In this document: positions 27,801-39,279 of the stretch, in pieces | How the letters are laid out: every line of letters starts with the position of its first letter | Numbering within the stretch: the stretch's first letter is position 1 | Source of the DNA: Aspidiotus rigidus | Taxonomy: Eukaryota; Arthropoda; Insecta; Hemiptera; Diaspididae | Reading direction: 5' to 3' | NCBI GenBank assembly: GCA_035079385.1 | Contig: JAVHKY010000029.1 | Location: 12,400,001-12,464,000, forward strand | DNA: 64,000 nt | Position numbers and translations under genes: made by a program | Notes under the pieces: generated by a model | Seen by the model: the letters and a program-made list of their open reading frames with translations, nothing else | Told to the model about the DNA's origin: nothing | Database searches by the model: none

Positions 27801-30800
27801 TCTAGGTGAATCGCGGCGGTGGTAGGTTGGCGGCTGGGCTACCCCTCCAACTTCCATATGTACGACACGGGCACACACAACTCATCAAGGCTACACATTG
27901 GATTGAAAAATCAAGTTCAACTCCTACAGAGAGAAGGGGGTGGGCTTAGGAGATGAGTCGTTGATTTTCTAATATATTTCTCAGGGATGAGCTTTGAACT
28001 CTATGAAGAGAAGAAGGAGATCTAGAGAAAGTACGATTCACGAACTTTTTAGACGAGAGGGTACTCAATTACAGAAAGCTAGAGAAGGTTTGCACGTCAT
28101 CAGGGAACGACATTGCACCTAAATTTCTCGACAAGAGAGTCTTAGAAGAATTATAAGTAGGGAAGTGTGACGCTTAGAGCATGATATCATCAATAACGTT
28201 GATCTAATTTCGAGACTTGAAAAATTGTAGGCTGCAGTACCACTGGTATTTCAAAAGATCGCTCATTCTCCTAGGCGAGGGTTAGTGAATACGGTCGTCA
28301 CTTTATCTTTTTATCTGTACAGGAAGACGTAGTATTACGAAGATCTGGGCTTGGAATTTCATAGGTTGCTCTAAACCTGTCTCGAGTTCATATCGGTTAG
28401 GTTTAGGGACCTTTAGTACTAAAATTATTCATAAGAGTCTACGATTTTAGCTCGTAAAATTTTTAGAGGCAAAATGATACAATGGCATCACTGATCCTTA
28501 TTAAAAATATTTTTCATTTCCCCGAACTTCATTTTTAGACGACAGTGGTTCCCGGAATTAAAGCCTATGACCCTCGTCAGCTGAAGCGATATTGAGGAAA
28601 ATTGTTAAAGAAAGTTAGACTATAAATCTTGTGCGTAAGCCAAAACAGAACTCGAGAATATCGACATTCTTTCAATTCCCTCATCGGAGGTCAAAATCTC
28701 TTTGAAATTCGACATTTTAACAAGTCCCCAGGTCGAAATTTTTCCAAGTTTCACGTTTTGCTGGACGGTGCCCAAATAGATTCCCTGTTAAAAATTTGTG
28801 AATTCGTTTACCAAAAAGTTTACTCGCTGCCTTTGCGATAAAGTCTTTTTCAAGTGTTCTACAAAATCTTTCATCGTTCGCAAAAAACCTTTTTTTATGG
28901 ACCTAAAAATCTTAAGGCAATTCGACTCAAGTTTTCTAGACCAAACCGGCCATGAAATTGACTCCCTCGCGCCACATTATTGTTCCTTGATTTGCCCACA
29001 TCATCGAGTTCAATCTACGACTTTGTGAAAATTATCCCAAGATTTCATCCGCGCAATCCCTACGCAGCGAGTGATTTTATCAGTCGCTGCAACGAAACTT
29101 GGAAAAGAAAGGATGCATGAAATTGCCTCATCTTGGTTAGGAAATGCTATGATTATTTTCGCTATTTATCATTCAGCGTTAATAACTTATTCGCTTATAA
29201 GAGTAGTGCCATCATACGCTTTGAATAAAGTAATGTCGAAAGAAATAGCGCTCAAACCGAACGAATGTGCGTCTAAATATAATAGTATGAAATAATATTA
29301 TTTATGTTGATAAAAACGGATGTGCAAATGATTATCGTTCGGAATGAAACTAGATCCATTACCGCATCCGAGTGTACTTGAGAGGAAGAAAGAAAGAAAG
29401 AAAGAAAAACATAATATTTACAGCTATTAACATGTACCGTACGTTCGATTATTTTTCTTTTAATACCTGATGAGATTGTTGTTTTGAAATCGATTTGATT
29501 TGGATCTACATAGACGATGATTTGAACGAAATATTCCATCGATCAAGAAACGAAAAGAAAAAAGAAATAAAAAACAAATTAAAAGGTGGGGAAGGAATGT
29601 GTTTCACCGACACCAACAATGTTAATTAAAAAAATAATGATAATAATAGCCTTTAAAATTACAGCGAAGATACGCCGCGGAAAGAACGTATAGACGATAA
29701 GGTAGGCAACCTTAAATACTCCGCTGTATCGTTAAAGTAGGAGCGCATAAGAAGTACGATTAGTCTACAAAAAACAATCAATTACCCGCCAAAAATATTT
29801 TCGGTTCACATTCGTAAGGACTGCATCTCTCGAGTAACGTTCACCGATCAACGGACCAAAACGCGTTCCACGAGGAATCATTCCGGTGCTCCATACACCC
29901 ATAGACTGTAAAAAAAGTAGGTTTAGAAAAAAAACATCATCGTGCACAACTTTCATAAAAATTGATACGCACTCCTGGTGTAGCCTTTGAAGCCTTCAAT
30001 TCTAGATTACGAGGTAACGAATTTTCCGCGCGATTTTCGCAGTCCGGTGCGGTTGGCATATCCCGGACATAATAGTTAACCAGTTTTTCAAAATCATCTT
30101 CATAAGTGGTCAGCAGGTTTAACGAATCGCTCTCGCAGCTCAGCGATTCGCCCTCCGGTTCATTTTGGTCCAAATACGTTAATTCTACGTCCTGCGAACA
30201 AAATACGTATTTTAAAAAAATTGCAGCGGAAAGGGAAGGCGGAAGAGTCAAAAGTTACCCTTTAGAACTGTCATTTTCTCGGCGATGCGCCAAGAAGCCT
30301 CCTCATCTCCCTCCCTCCTCCTGTTCGACGAGGGAAGAATGTCGAACGTATTACTCGGCAGTGGCGTTCTATGCTTGGTAGACGTTATCTCTCGCTAATC
30401 GATAAACTGCTCACCAAATTCCCTCTTACTCCGTCGTCGACGTACGTACAGTTTCGTAGTTCTAGTGACCTAAATTTTTCACTCTCGGTGACTTTATAGT
30501 TAGATTGTATATAAATGCACGCTGCTTTCATGTGTATGGGACGACGACGACAATCCTCCGTCTTTCTCACTCCCTTTCACAATGCACTTTGTCTGTATCC
30601 CTTTCGTTACTGAGCACAGAAGCCACACCAGTGCTACCAACATATTGTGTATTTTATGGTATCGCATATACAAAAACGCCAGAGAATATGTCATGTTCAT
30701 TGTTCATGACATTTTCATGCATTCGGATAGCTGGCAAACGTCTTTAATAGAACAGCGAAGGACTTTTAAAAATAATTGCGCGCTCGTATATCGACGACGA

Positions 30801-31574
30801 CGACGATGTGACATTTTGCTCGACGATCTCTCTAAGCGGCAGAGAATTTTCATTTCTACCCCACGCTCGCCCCTTCTCTCTGCTCCTGCGATTGCAATTC
30901 GGGAAATGATTTATATACTACGCGGAAAGCGCGTACTGTATATAGGTTATAAATAAATGAACTTGCACATGCAGATCGGCGTAAACTGTTCAAGGTGATG
31001 GACTGTACTTTCTTGATAAAAATTGCAACTGCAATAATTATTTTTTCTCGAGCGCATTATTCATATCTAATCTATGTAGGTCTAATATATTGCTCAACAA
31101 TATTTTGTTATCTCAATTAGCCTACTTTTGCATCATTTTTCTACATAATGAACGTGCGCAAATTGCCGTACATTTTAAGACTCGTTGCATAGACGACCTT
31201 TGATTATATGATGCACTAGATGCATCCGTTTACGATTGTAAACTGCGTCGACTTTAATCTCGTAAACATGACGTAGTCGACGCACATCGCAAACAATTCC
31301 GACACCGACCGCCGTTGAGAGAAACACCGACCGCGGTCGTCAATTAATACTGCGTTTCAGACTATAGGTACCTATGTACGCGCCAGTTGCCGAATTTTCT
31401 AACACTTTTTCCCTTACGGAAGGTTAGGGACGACGGCGACGTCGTTGACGTATACTTTTTGGCATTTGCGAGCGCGCACTCGTATAGAAAACGAAAGGTT
31501 AACAGCATCACGCGTAAGATTGCTCCAGCGTGTTATAGGAAAAGAAAGGAAAAAAATACACTTACTTGTTTCAT
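21842..31574 (-). CDS. Blimp-1: Blimp-1 / PRDM1 homolog, PR-domain zinc-finger transcriptional repressor
   Basis: Coding exons in gene order: 31566-31574, 29973-30191, 29786-29905, 25142-25267, 24909-25038, 24335-24818, 23215-24257, 22820-23048 and 21842-21935. The total is 2454 bases (817 residues) with all phases consistent. The PR/SET domain (about residues 62-195) includes [49 protein letters not shown] and [18 protein letters not shown] Pro/Ser-rich linker follows. Five zinc fingers sit at about 659-681, 687-709, 715-737, 743-765 and 771-795. The first four are C2H2 with TGEKP-like linkers; the fifth ends in the PRDM1-typical HWKTTSC (C2HC). Blimp-1 binds DNA in the nucleus and represses target genes; in Drosophila it is an ecdysone-responsive developmental timer. 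The first exon (ATG AAA CAA then gtaagt) is the least certain part. The last exon is fixed by reading THWKTTSC after the agaa splice; the alternative frame loses this motif. Confidence 0.9.
22260..22730 (-). pseudogene. Jockey-type non-LTR reverse transcriptase relic inside a Blimp-1 intron
   Basis: Read on the minus strand, this intron segment encodes the C-terminal part of a Jockey-superfamily reverse transcriptase. Visible blocks are [41 protein letters not shown] and [19 protein letters not shown]. The order matches the post-catalytic region of these enzymes (GFKFS, FDSKLSW, YKSLIRSKLDYG). One internal stop separates two blocks, another ends the frame at 22260, and the catalytic region is absent or frameshifted, so it is dead. 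It lies in the same orientation as Blimp-1, between the exons coding for fingers 3-5 and the final exon. Confidence 0.8.
26030..26310 (+). repeat. Direct repeat copy 1 (Blimp-1 intron)
   Basis: This segment aligns with 27905-28200 in the same orientation. Shared runs include tatttctcagggatgag, tttttagacgagagggtact and agagtatgat/agagcatgat, with substitutions and small indels between. It is an old duplicated or dispersed repeat without recognisable coding content. Confidence 0.65.
27625..27894. repeat. Foldback element with roughly 100-base imperfect arms (Blimp-1 intron)
   Basis: The inner arms 27661-27724 and 27779-27842 are reverse complements over 64 bases with about 14 differences. A second matching block, 27625-27649 against 27870-27894, agrees at about 22 of 25 positions. 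The loop is about 54 bases. It is more GC-rich than its surroundings, which suggests an inserted foldback transposon. No coding content was found. Confidence 0.75.
27905..28200 (+). repeat. Direct repeat copy 2 (Blimp-1 intron)
   Basis: This is the diverged partner of 26030-26310, lying just beyond the foldback element. The two copies have the same order of matching blocks, so they derive from one ancestral unit. Confidence 0.65.
29387..29407 (+). repeat. GAAA microsatellite
   Basis: About five tandem GAAA units in the large Blimp-1 intron; a simple repeat. Confidence 0.85.
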
Positions 31575-34500
31575 AATGATTTGATCATCGATGACTGTAA
31601 ATCATTTCACGCTATCTGAAACAAGAGAGAGAAAAAAATAAAGATTTAGATTAGCGTCGAAGAAAGAAAGTTGGAGTGCATTTCATAAATTGCATACGAG
31701 GTCGTCATTAATTTTACAAATAAAACACTGCATAATGATTTAGTCAAGTGGTCGCGAAGGTCGTAACGTTAGATAAAAATAGTGGTATTGTCAATTGTAC
31801 GAAATTATGGCATCAGATGCAATTCTCTGTTATTCTGTTTGTACATGTGCATCGTCGATTAAAGTAGACCGTAAAATTTGTGTACCAAATACGGGCCCTC
31901 GAAGGTATACAAGAGCCATAAATAGGATCCAATGTCTTCGCAGTCACTCTTGTTACACTCTCGATATAAAGGAGTGAGGGTGGATGTCATTATCGCTTGA
32001 TTATAAACGCTTCAGGTGGGAAAGTACGACAGAACGTCGAATTCGTGCTTAGGTGTCCGAGAAAGTCCGGTCAAGACGAGGGGGGGGGGGGGTCGTCAAA
32101 TTATCTCGTCATACCCCTCAGAGCCTGAAGTAAGATCTCGTAAGGTCGACACTACCATATTTTGTACGTCGAAGCCTTAAGTAAGATCCTGGAGAGCTTA
32201 AAAAATAGGAGTGAGCAAAGCGTAGGAACATCGAAATTTATCAGAAATTGCATTCGTGCTTCGACTTCTGGCGAAGTTTCAACGAGGGAGAAGAAGGCGG
32301 AAAAGGATCAGAACCTCTAGTAGGATTTTGGAAAGGCTAAAGAATAATCACGTTTAGGGTAAGTGTATAGGGCAACCTACGGCTCGCGGGCTCAATCGGG
32401 CCACAGGATATCCAAAGTGGCGATTTCAGAAGTGAGTTAAGGAGATAGAGAAAAGAAAGTTGATATCATGTTTTATGAATCAGAGCCTGAGAATAGGGTT
32501 GAGCTAAATACGTATAGAAGAAGTAAAGCATTCACAGGCGATTCCACAACGTTATTTAGGGAGCCCAAAAATATGATTTCTGACGAAAGTGATGGATATT
32601 ATCCTACTACCTACTTATATTTGTCAAAGTCCCACGTGAGATCTCGGAGGGTGGATCGGAAGTTGATCGAGCACCGAGATTTTCGCTCTATACTTGCCGA
32701 GAGGAGAGCGAGTCGTTATTTTTATCGCTTGTATATCACAGCCTTGACGATGAAGAAGAATGAAATAAGGAAGACAATTGTTTTTCAGATTAAGAAGATA
32801 AGGTGGTTGACTAAGCAAATAAGAGGATGAGGAAATAACAAAACTCGGTCATTGGGATAATTATGACGAGAGTAAACTAGCGCTATTATGAAAGGTTTGC
32901 TAGAAAATACGGAAAGGAAACTTGTTTTCTTAGAAATTCAGTCCATTTTTTCCTTAATTAGGTATTTTTTAATCTTCTTATGTAAGCATTTATCAAGACT
33001 CAAATTTCTTACATTGCTAAATATTTTTTTTGAAGTAAGACGATGTATCATAGGCCCTAAAATATGGCTCATCATATATACCTCTCCTAAATCGAAACTA
33101 GTCAGTTTCCCCTTCAATACCTCAGCCTCGCCTGGAAAATTAAATTTTCTTAACTTTAAGAATGAATGCTCATAAGTTTCGAATCGTCTCAAAATTTTGT
33201 TGTCCTATTTGACTTTCTCTGCACAAAAGTAAAGCTTTCTCAAGTTTTCAAGAATACTTTTTTGAGATGCGTGAAAGGCGGCATAGGGAGGGCTTTCCAA
33301 TAGATACCTTGGAACTACAATACTTTTTCAGCTTACTTTTTGCCCTTTTCTTGTAACAGGGAGCCGGCGGATGGGGGAGAAGAGAGACGATGTGAGACGG
33401 GAGAAATACAAAGTCTTCTAACTTAAAGGTAGGAAGGAAGCAATCTCGCTAATCACAAATATACAAACTAAAAGAAATAATTTAGCGCTCGATACTAGTG
33501 CCAATTTTTAAATCAACGGTCTTTTCCCCCCGTCATTTTCTTATCATTTTTCTCGACGTCAAAAGTACTCTTATCACTGTTCAAAACCATGCCCGCCTTA
33601 GGTGCACATTAATCGGAAAATCGCCCTTACAAATTAATTAGAACGTCGCGTGGGTCATTTCGTCAAGAAATTTCTGTTACACGCGAATAATTGCAACTCC
33701 GGATGTAATTTTGAACACGTTTTATTCGCCATCGTGCGACACATACAGCGAGAGTACCGCTGCTACACATAAGTTGTGCACTGTAGGTGGAAATTAAAAA
33801 GCTGGTTAGCTTGGTACCCTGCCAAAAGGTCGTCGTTACGTGATTAGCCAATTCGATCAAGGTTGATAACTTCTTCTTCATCTTCCTGATCGTGTTGAAT
33901 ACGTAACAATTCGCGTACGCTAATGCTTAAACGTAGGTACGTATTTAATTCGTGTGGACTCTTATATTGTTTAAAAACGGATCAATCTATATTTTATTTC
34001 TGTTCTGTTTTCAACTCGTCGTCGTCTGTCCTAATCTCTCGAAAAGGAAAATTAATTTTTACGCTGTTAAGTCGGCACTCGTACTTTGTACTCTCCTGAA
34101 TCGATCCTACCGCAAAAAGTTCGAGGTCACGCGCGACCTTCGACGTAATAATTACAATACGAAAATACTCTTGAGTACACTCGTAAACACGTAAGGTACA
34201 AACGTCAATCAAAATACGAAATGTTCGTCTTTGAGGTATAGATTTGTTTTTAATTGCGCAAGATGACAATTTAAAAAAAGGCAGACTCTGCAACTGGCTA
34301 TACAGGCCAATAGAGAAAAGGAAAATTTCATGTGCAGCCGCAGCTTCAAAAGCGCCCATGCACACGTACGCAAAAGTTCGAGCTGCTGCTGCTAAAAACC
34401 AGAAACGATGGAAGCAAGAGCAGGGCCTCCAAACTTCGAACCGCGCTGCTCCGCGACCGCATTTACAAAATGTATTTGCAACCTCAAAATCGATGATAAT

Positions 34501-36770
34501 TTTGAAAGCACGGGCAAAGCCAACGCTGCGAAAGTTGTGCGCGTCGAAAGTAAAACTAACTTTTTCCCATCCTCGATTTCCTGTACCATTCTCTCTTTCG
34601 GTTCGCGTTGTTGTGTTTAGTAGTACACGCTGCCGCCTCGAGTGCAGCTTTCCTCTAACGCCTTTCCAGAATTTCGAGAGGACAGAGACAGGAAAATACT
34701 GCACACTCCAATGTTTGCACCCGGGCTAAATTAGATAATTCATTTTTCGCGGAAATAACTCGCGTTTTCACTTTTTCTACTACATGTGTGTACATTTCGT
34801 TCACTCTTACCCAAACTTTAGTCTGTTCCTTTTTTTTCTGAAATTTTCAGGAACATGAAGGAGAGAGAATCAAGCCTGATCGAAAAATGTTGCGTACCAA
34901 AAATTTTACAAATACATAAATCTAACTAAGAATTTTTTAAAAACCGAAAGAAATGTTAATAGGTTGACCAAGAGAACATTTATATGAATGAGACTAGTTC
35001 ATGACATCTTGGCGAAAAACTTGGAAAATTTGAACCCTCGAATGAAATTCAGAAGATTTAGAGTTTGATGTGACGCCATTTTCATCTTAGAAATGATTGT
35101 AGAAAAACAGAACATTTTTCACACCCTTTGACCAAGGTGCCCCCCCTCACGAGCTACATAGTGAAGATTCCTACACCACTAAATCTTCGACTAGAAAAAT
35201 ATTGTCATTTTCAAAAGGTTTCTATCTAATATAAACTAGACAAGTGTGCGAATACACGATAATTTGAAGTGCATGTTGGCGAAGCGATTCGTCGATTATA
35301 TAATTTCTGAACAAGGTCACTATCATGAACAATTAATGATGTTCGAGGAATATTCCGTCTGCGTTTACTGTAGGGTAATATGCAACGTGCATTATTGTTT
35401 AGTTCGCTAAAATGCTTTATTGGCTGGTGCACGACTTACACGATCACGCCGCCAATCGAATGTAGAATATTATGGTTAATGGTTATGACCGTTGTGGTAC
35501 GGGTGGTGACGGAAAGGGCTGTAACAGCGGAATATCTGGCGTTGCCCAGGTCGCACTTTCGTAGCACGAAAGTGAAAATAATTTCCATATTTAATGCACT
35601 ACAATACGACGTGTGTGTGTGTAATATTACTGTAGTTTTATACTGACCTAGGATAATGTTTTCACGGGAAAGGGTTCGAAAGCGAAAGGGAGTACTCGAA
35701 AAAATTATATCCTCGTCGTCTTTGAGCGGTACAGAGGAACATCAAGGTGACCTCTTCAGAAAAACTTTGTTTTATCTCGCTTGCGATAGGTCATCTCAAA
35801 TCACTTAGGTACTCTTGTTCCTTTGTCCAAAGGACAACTCTACACAAAATGACGTTTTCTACTAGGAATTTTTTTTAGCATACATAATATCATCACTACG
35901 CTCTACTAATAAATTTAAGAAGATGAAATTATCTATCCTGAAATAAAATGAATTTATTCACATCATGGATTCAACTGTAAAATTATTGTGCATCGCGGTA
36001 GAGACAAACAACTTCGAAAAGAATGCAACTTGCATTCTCAACGTGGACACAATGTTTATAATGTGCGTCAAATTGACAAAGTAAAAATGAAAAATTGGCG
36101 CATGCGTCTTCAAGAGTGTACTATACTATCGGGGGAAAAATTGTTTCGAAGAGAATTGAACTTTCAAAATGAAAAAAATTCAGTTACAAAATGAACCCAT
36201 TAAAAATATTTAAATCGATGATAAATGGTCTAATCGAATACGCCGAAAGGAAAAGTTGAAGGAATCAAATTCACTTTCCTTCTGCATGACAGCTTTTGAC
36301 TGAACCTGTTTTTCCAGTCGTCAAGTTGGGAAAGTAGAAGTAAAATTTAAATTTCGAGGGCACAACTTCTCGGAAAAATGCACCTATGGATAAATAATTT
36401 AAAATCATATGCAGCACTTACTATATAGAAAATGAAAATTTTCCTACGATCGTTTCCCCCGAACACGCTTTTTTCGCTATCGATAAGCGACGACTCTTTC
36501 CAATTAAAATGTGCGATCGAAACAATAAAATCGATAAAACCTCTCGGACGTGTACGACAATTTCACGATATTCTCAAATTTCTTTCGTTACTCGGAAAAC
36601 GCATTTAAAATATACGATAAGTTTGTATGCAAAACGTCTTCTCAGTTTGGACATAAACGTGCAAACTGATATGTCTCTGAAGCGTACTTTATTTTTCCGA
36701 CCTATCCTAACAGTGTTTTTAGTTTTTCTATCTGGATGATGGTGTGCGCTTCAAACGATGAAGTAATACA
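31575..36770. other. Blimp-1 upstream region, no recognisable gene
   Basis: This is the 5' flank (or 5'UTR exons and introns) of Blimp-1. No ORF here has recognisable homology; the longest run on both strands around 34.0-34.7 kb overlap each other and look fortuitous. A 13-base G run sits at 32080-32092 and a GT microsatellite near 35611-35621. Regulatory elements are likely but none can be named from sequence alone. Confidence 0.4.
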
Positions 36771-36779
36771 CGCGTAAGT

Positions 36780-37110
36780 ACGGAGGAGGAGTTGGCGGGT
36801 AGGAGCGCGAGCAGGGCTCATAGAATGCGCTTCTGCTTAAATGCACTCTCGCGGCGGCCGTCGCCATCGTCGCAGCAGACGGTGATAAAGATGCATTTCC
36901 GCATGCGCGTTCCGCAAGACGCGTCGCCCGTCGCCGCGTCACCGTCTGACGCTCGCTCTCTCCTCCGTCGACATCGCCGCCGTGTCTTCGTCGCGCTCGC
37001 GCCGCAAAAATAAGGAAATAATGCACGCAACGCCCGTTGCAGCTCCGCCGCCGCGGACTACGACAATGCGATGCACGTTCGTGCAAGGTTTTCTATACTG
37101 TGTATATTCT
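36780..37110. promoter_or_regulatory. CpG-rich patch in gene-poor DNA
   Basis: A sharply GC- and CpG-rich block (gcggcggccgtcgccatcg and similar) stands out from AT-rich neighbours. ORFs in both strands here are arginine-rich by composition and not credible as proteins. It may be a distal Blimp-1 promoter or an enhancer/promoter of an unannotated transcript. Confidence 0.35.
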
Positions 37111-37771
37111 CTTTCTAAATTTTACGTCCCAATAATAGAACTCGCGATAAAAAATGCTCTTCTGATGCACTTTCGTACGTACGTCTCATCACTTCACACA
37201 CTCCTTGCCCACACCTATGGCACTCTTCCTTTCTGCTTCATCTTTCGTTTTCTTCCTTCCTCCGTCGTCCACCTTCTCCTTTTCAATCATTAAACTCAGA
37301 CAAAATTTATATATTGTCGGGGTCGAAAGCTGTTGCGTAAGAAGTGACCTTAAGGCTGTGAATATTTGTACGACAACGTTCAATTAGTGTAATCGCTTCA
37401 TTTCGGAAGCTGTCAACTATATAATACGTGCGTTTATTTTCGAAAGCGAAGGCTGCGATTTATTTAGAAGGATTTTTCGTCAACGTTGCGGCATCGTATG
37501 CAGCGCTTTTCTGTTACTTCCGGTCAATAAATCTCGAGTTTGGTTCGTGTAGTAATTTTTGAAGGCGTGACGAAAGAATCAAAAATTATTGTGTCATATA
37601 CGACATTTTTGGGATTATCAATCGACTCGAGACATCGCACTTGCAGGATCGTTGAAAAATCTTGTTGAATAGATTTTGGTCTCTCCTCCCTTCCCCCATG
37701 TTGCTCGTACACCAGCTTATAGAATCGCTCAACAACTTCAAGTCTCACTACTCCAGTGTTACTACAGTCTG

Positions 37772-37942
37772 TTCACGTTAAGAAAGGGCCAAAAGTAGTA
37801 CTAAGTACGTACTTTGAGAAAGGATAGCAGAAGGTAATTTTCTTATCACAATGTTCTGGATAGGGGAAAAATATAGTGATAAGAAAATTACCTTCTGCTA
37901 TTCTTTCTCAGGGCACTACTTTTAGCCCTTTCTTAACGTGAA
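37772..37942. repeat. Foldback element, arms of about 67-78 bases
   Basis: The left arm 37772-37849 and the right arm 37876-37942 are reverse complements, apart from an 11-base extra segment in the left arm (within tactaagtacgtac) and a few substitutions. The loop is 26 bases. The sequence begins with ttcacgttaagaaaggg on both outer ends. It is a probable miniature foldback transposon. Confidence 0.85.
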
Positions 37943-38329
37943 TTTTTGCTTACCTCTTCGTCTTTCTTGATTGACTTGAGATTTCAACCCTCTGTGTACT
38001 TCTTTTATATCGACGCCATAGAGAACGCACTAATCATGCAGAACGGAAGTCGAAGGTCAAAAACTTCAGAATAGGTGGACTCTCCATGCTAGACCCTCCA
38101 CAGAATAAATTTCTTGCTGGAAATCGGATGCCATGGCGGGACTTGATGAAGGACAAGCATAGTTTCAAAATTATCTCAAGTAAATGACTCGAAATTGATC
38201 GAAGAAAGCCGATATTGACCGAGAAATATACACCTAGATCATTCTCATTACCTGTTGTTTAATTTATTCAAAGGTACGAAGCTTTCTACAATGTAAGTAT
38301 ATCGAGAACGTTTCTCGAGCGAAAAAGCG

Positions 38330-38550
38330 TGCAGAAATCGTGTTTCGCGTTCTCTATACCGCGCTCGCGTCCTTCGCATTGACTGACGATCGCGTATATA
38401 AAAATTAAAATCTCAATCTAACCACGTTCCAGAAGTCGACGCACGTGTTACTCGGCGAACGCGTAACGGGTTACGTCATGGAATGTCCGCGCGCTTACCG
38501 CCGCGTTGCGCCGCGCCTCTCCCCGACATCGTGAGTAGAAAACGCACAGC
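38330..38550 (+). promoter_or_regulatory. CpG-rich promoter-like block with TATA box
   Basis: A CpG-rich stretch contains gcgtatataaaaatt (TATAAA-type, about 38392-38402), a CACGTG-like cgcacgtgt, and about 130 bases later a splice-donor-like atcgtgagt. This is the layout of a plus-strand TATA promoter and short first exon. It could drive a transcript including the candidate exon at 38960 or be a remote start for Blimp-1 regulation. Inference only. Confidence 0.35.
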
Positions 38551-38959
38551 AACGACCGCACGCTTATTACGCTATCGTATCGGAGAAAATGAGGACATCG
38601 CGAGAGAAAGGATCGAGCGGCCAATCGAATGGTCGTATTTAGTCATTTGTACGCGGGTCATTGTTCGCTTTCGGTTGCATGTACGGCTACATGGACATCA
38701 TCATCAGGTTCCTTCGAATGACCGAATGTCCTGAATCCACACACGGTCGTACGCAGCGGAACCGTACAAGGGCCCAGCATTGCCAATAGCACCGGTTTTT
38801 TATTAGATTCGCCTCTCCGCTACCGTTGTCACTCTCTCTCTCCTTCTCTCGCGCACCTTACTCTCTCTCATTCTTTCACCTTTCTTTCACTCCAGCAACG
38901 GAGAACGCAAACGCAGCGGTGTACCTGACCTAGTGAACTTCTGGTCTGATTACAGACGA

Positions 38960-39277
38960 ATGGTAATACGTATACAATTTGTATCTTGCGCGCGACAACA
39001 ACGTGCACCCGCATTCAATACATGTATTCTTTCTTTTATTTCATTATTACTTATATTATTTTTTATCGTCGCCATCCTTCTTCCTGTTCTTCTCATCGTA
39101 AATTGGGACCAAATTATCGCTTACGGAATAACGGTACATACTTTGTTTTCGACTTATAATAACACTTTCAACATCCAAGACACGAAAACGGAAATGGAAA
39201 ATTTTAAATCGAACTCGAGAACGCATGAGCAACTCCTGAACCAGTTGTCGTCCATAGATTTTGTATACGGTAGGTGA
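38960..39277 (+). CDS. Candidate membrane-protein exon / small ORF of unknown function
   Basis: An ATG at 38960 follows a possible acceptor (ttacag ending 38954) and opens a 105-residue ORF ending in TGA at 39275. Residues about 27-53 form a strong transmembrane segment (ISLLLILFFIVAILLPVLLI). A polar, Asn/Thr-rich tail follows, with one NNTF glycosylation sequon and a possible helix (EQLLNQLSSIDF). A donor-like gtaggt occurs at 39269, so it may be the signal-anchor exon of a longer type II membrane protein. I recognise no family. A promoter-like TATA/CpG block lies about 570 bases upstream. It could be a chance ORF. Confidence 0.3.
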   Translation: MVIRIQFVSCARQQRAPAFNTCILSFISLLLILFFIVAILLPVLLIVNWDQIIAYGITVHTLFSTYNNTFNIQDTKTEMENFKSNSRTHEQLLNQLSSIDFVYGR

Positions 39278-39279
39278 CA

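Larger units (their letters stand above)
25268..29785 (-). other. Large Blimp-1 intron within the PR domain
   Basis: This 4.5-kb intron splits the PR domain between FWR and VYKDNELF. It carries repeats described separately, a 12-base G run at 25834-25845 and a GAAA microsatellite at 29387-29407. No coding exon consistent with the PR domain is seen inside it. ORFs here, including one at 28629-28841 on the plus strand, match nothing I recognise. Confidence 0.6.

Noticed and set aside
29937..30251. Minus-strand ORF beginning [10 protein letters not shown] that runs into the Blimp-1 PR exon
   Set aside because: It crosses a good splice acceptor (ttcgcag before 30191); the upstream residues are intron sequence.
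33994..34729. Overlapping long ORFs on both strands (236 and 161 codons)
   Set aside because: Neither shows a recognisable domain, both are open over the same bases, and composition is uninformative; likely chance.
36751..37086. Arg/Ala-rich ORFs on both strands in the CpG-rich block
   Set aside because: Composition is explained by GC-rich simple sequence; better viewed as a regulatory or CpG patch.
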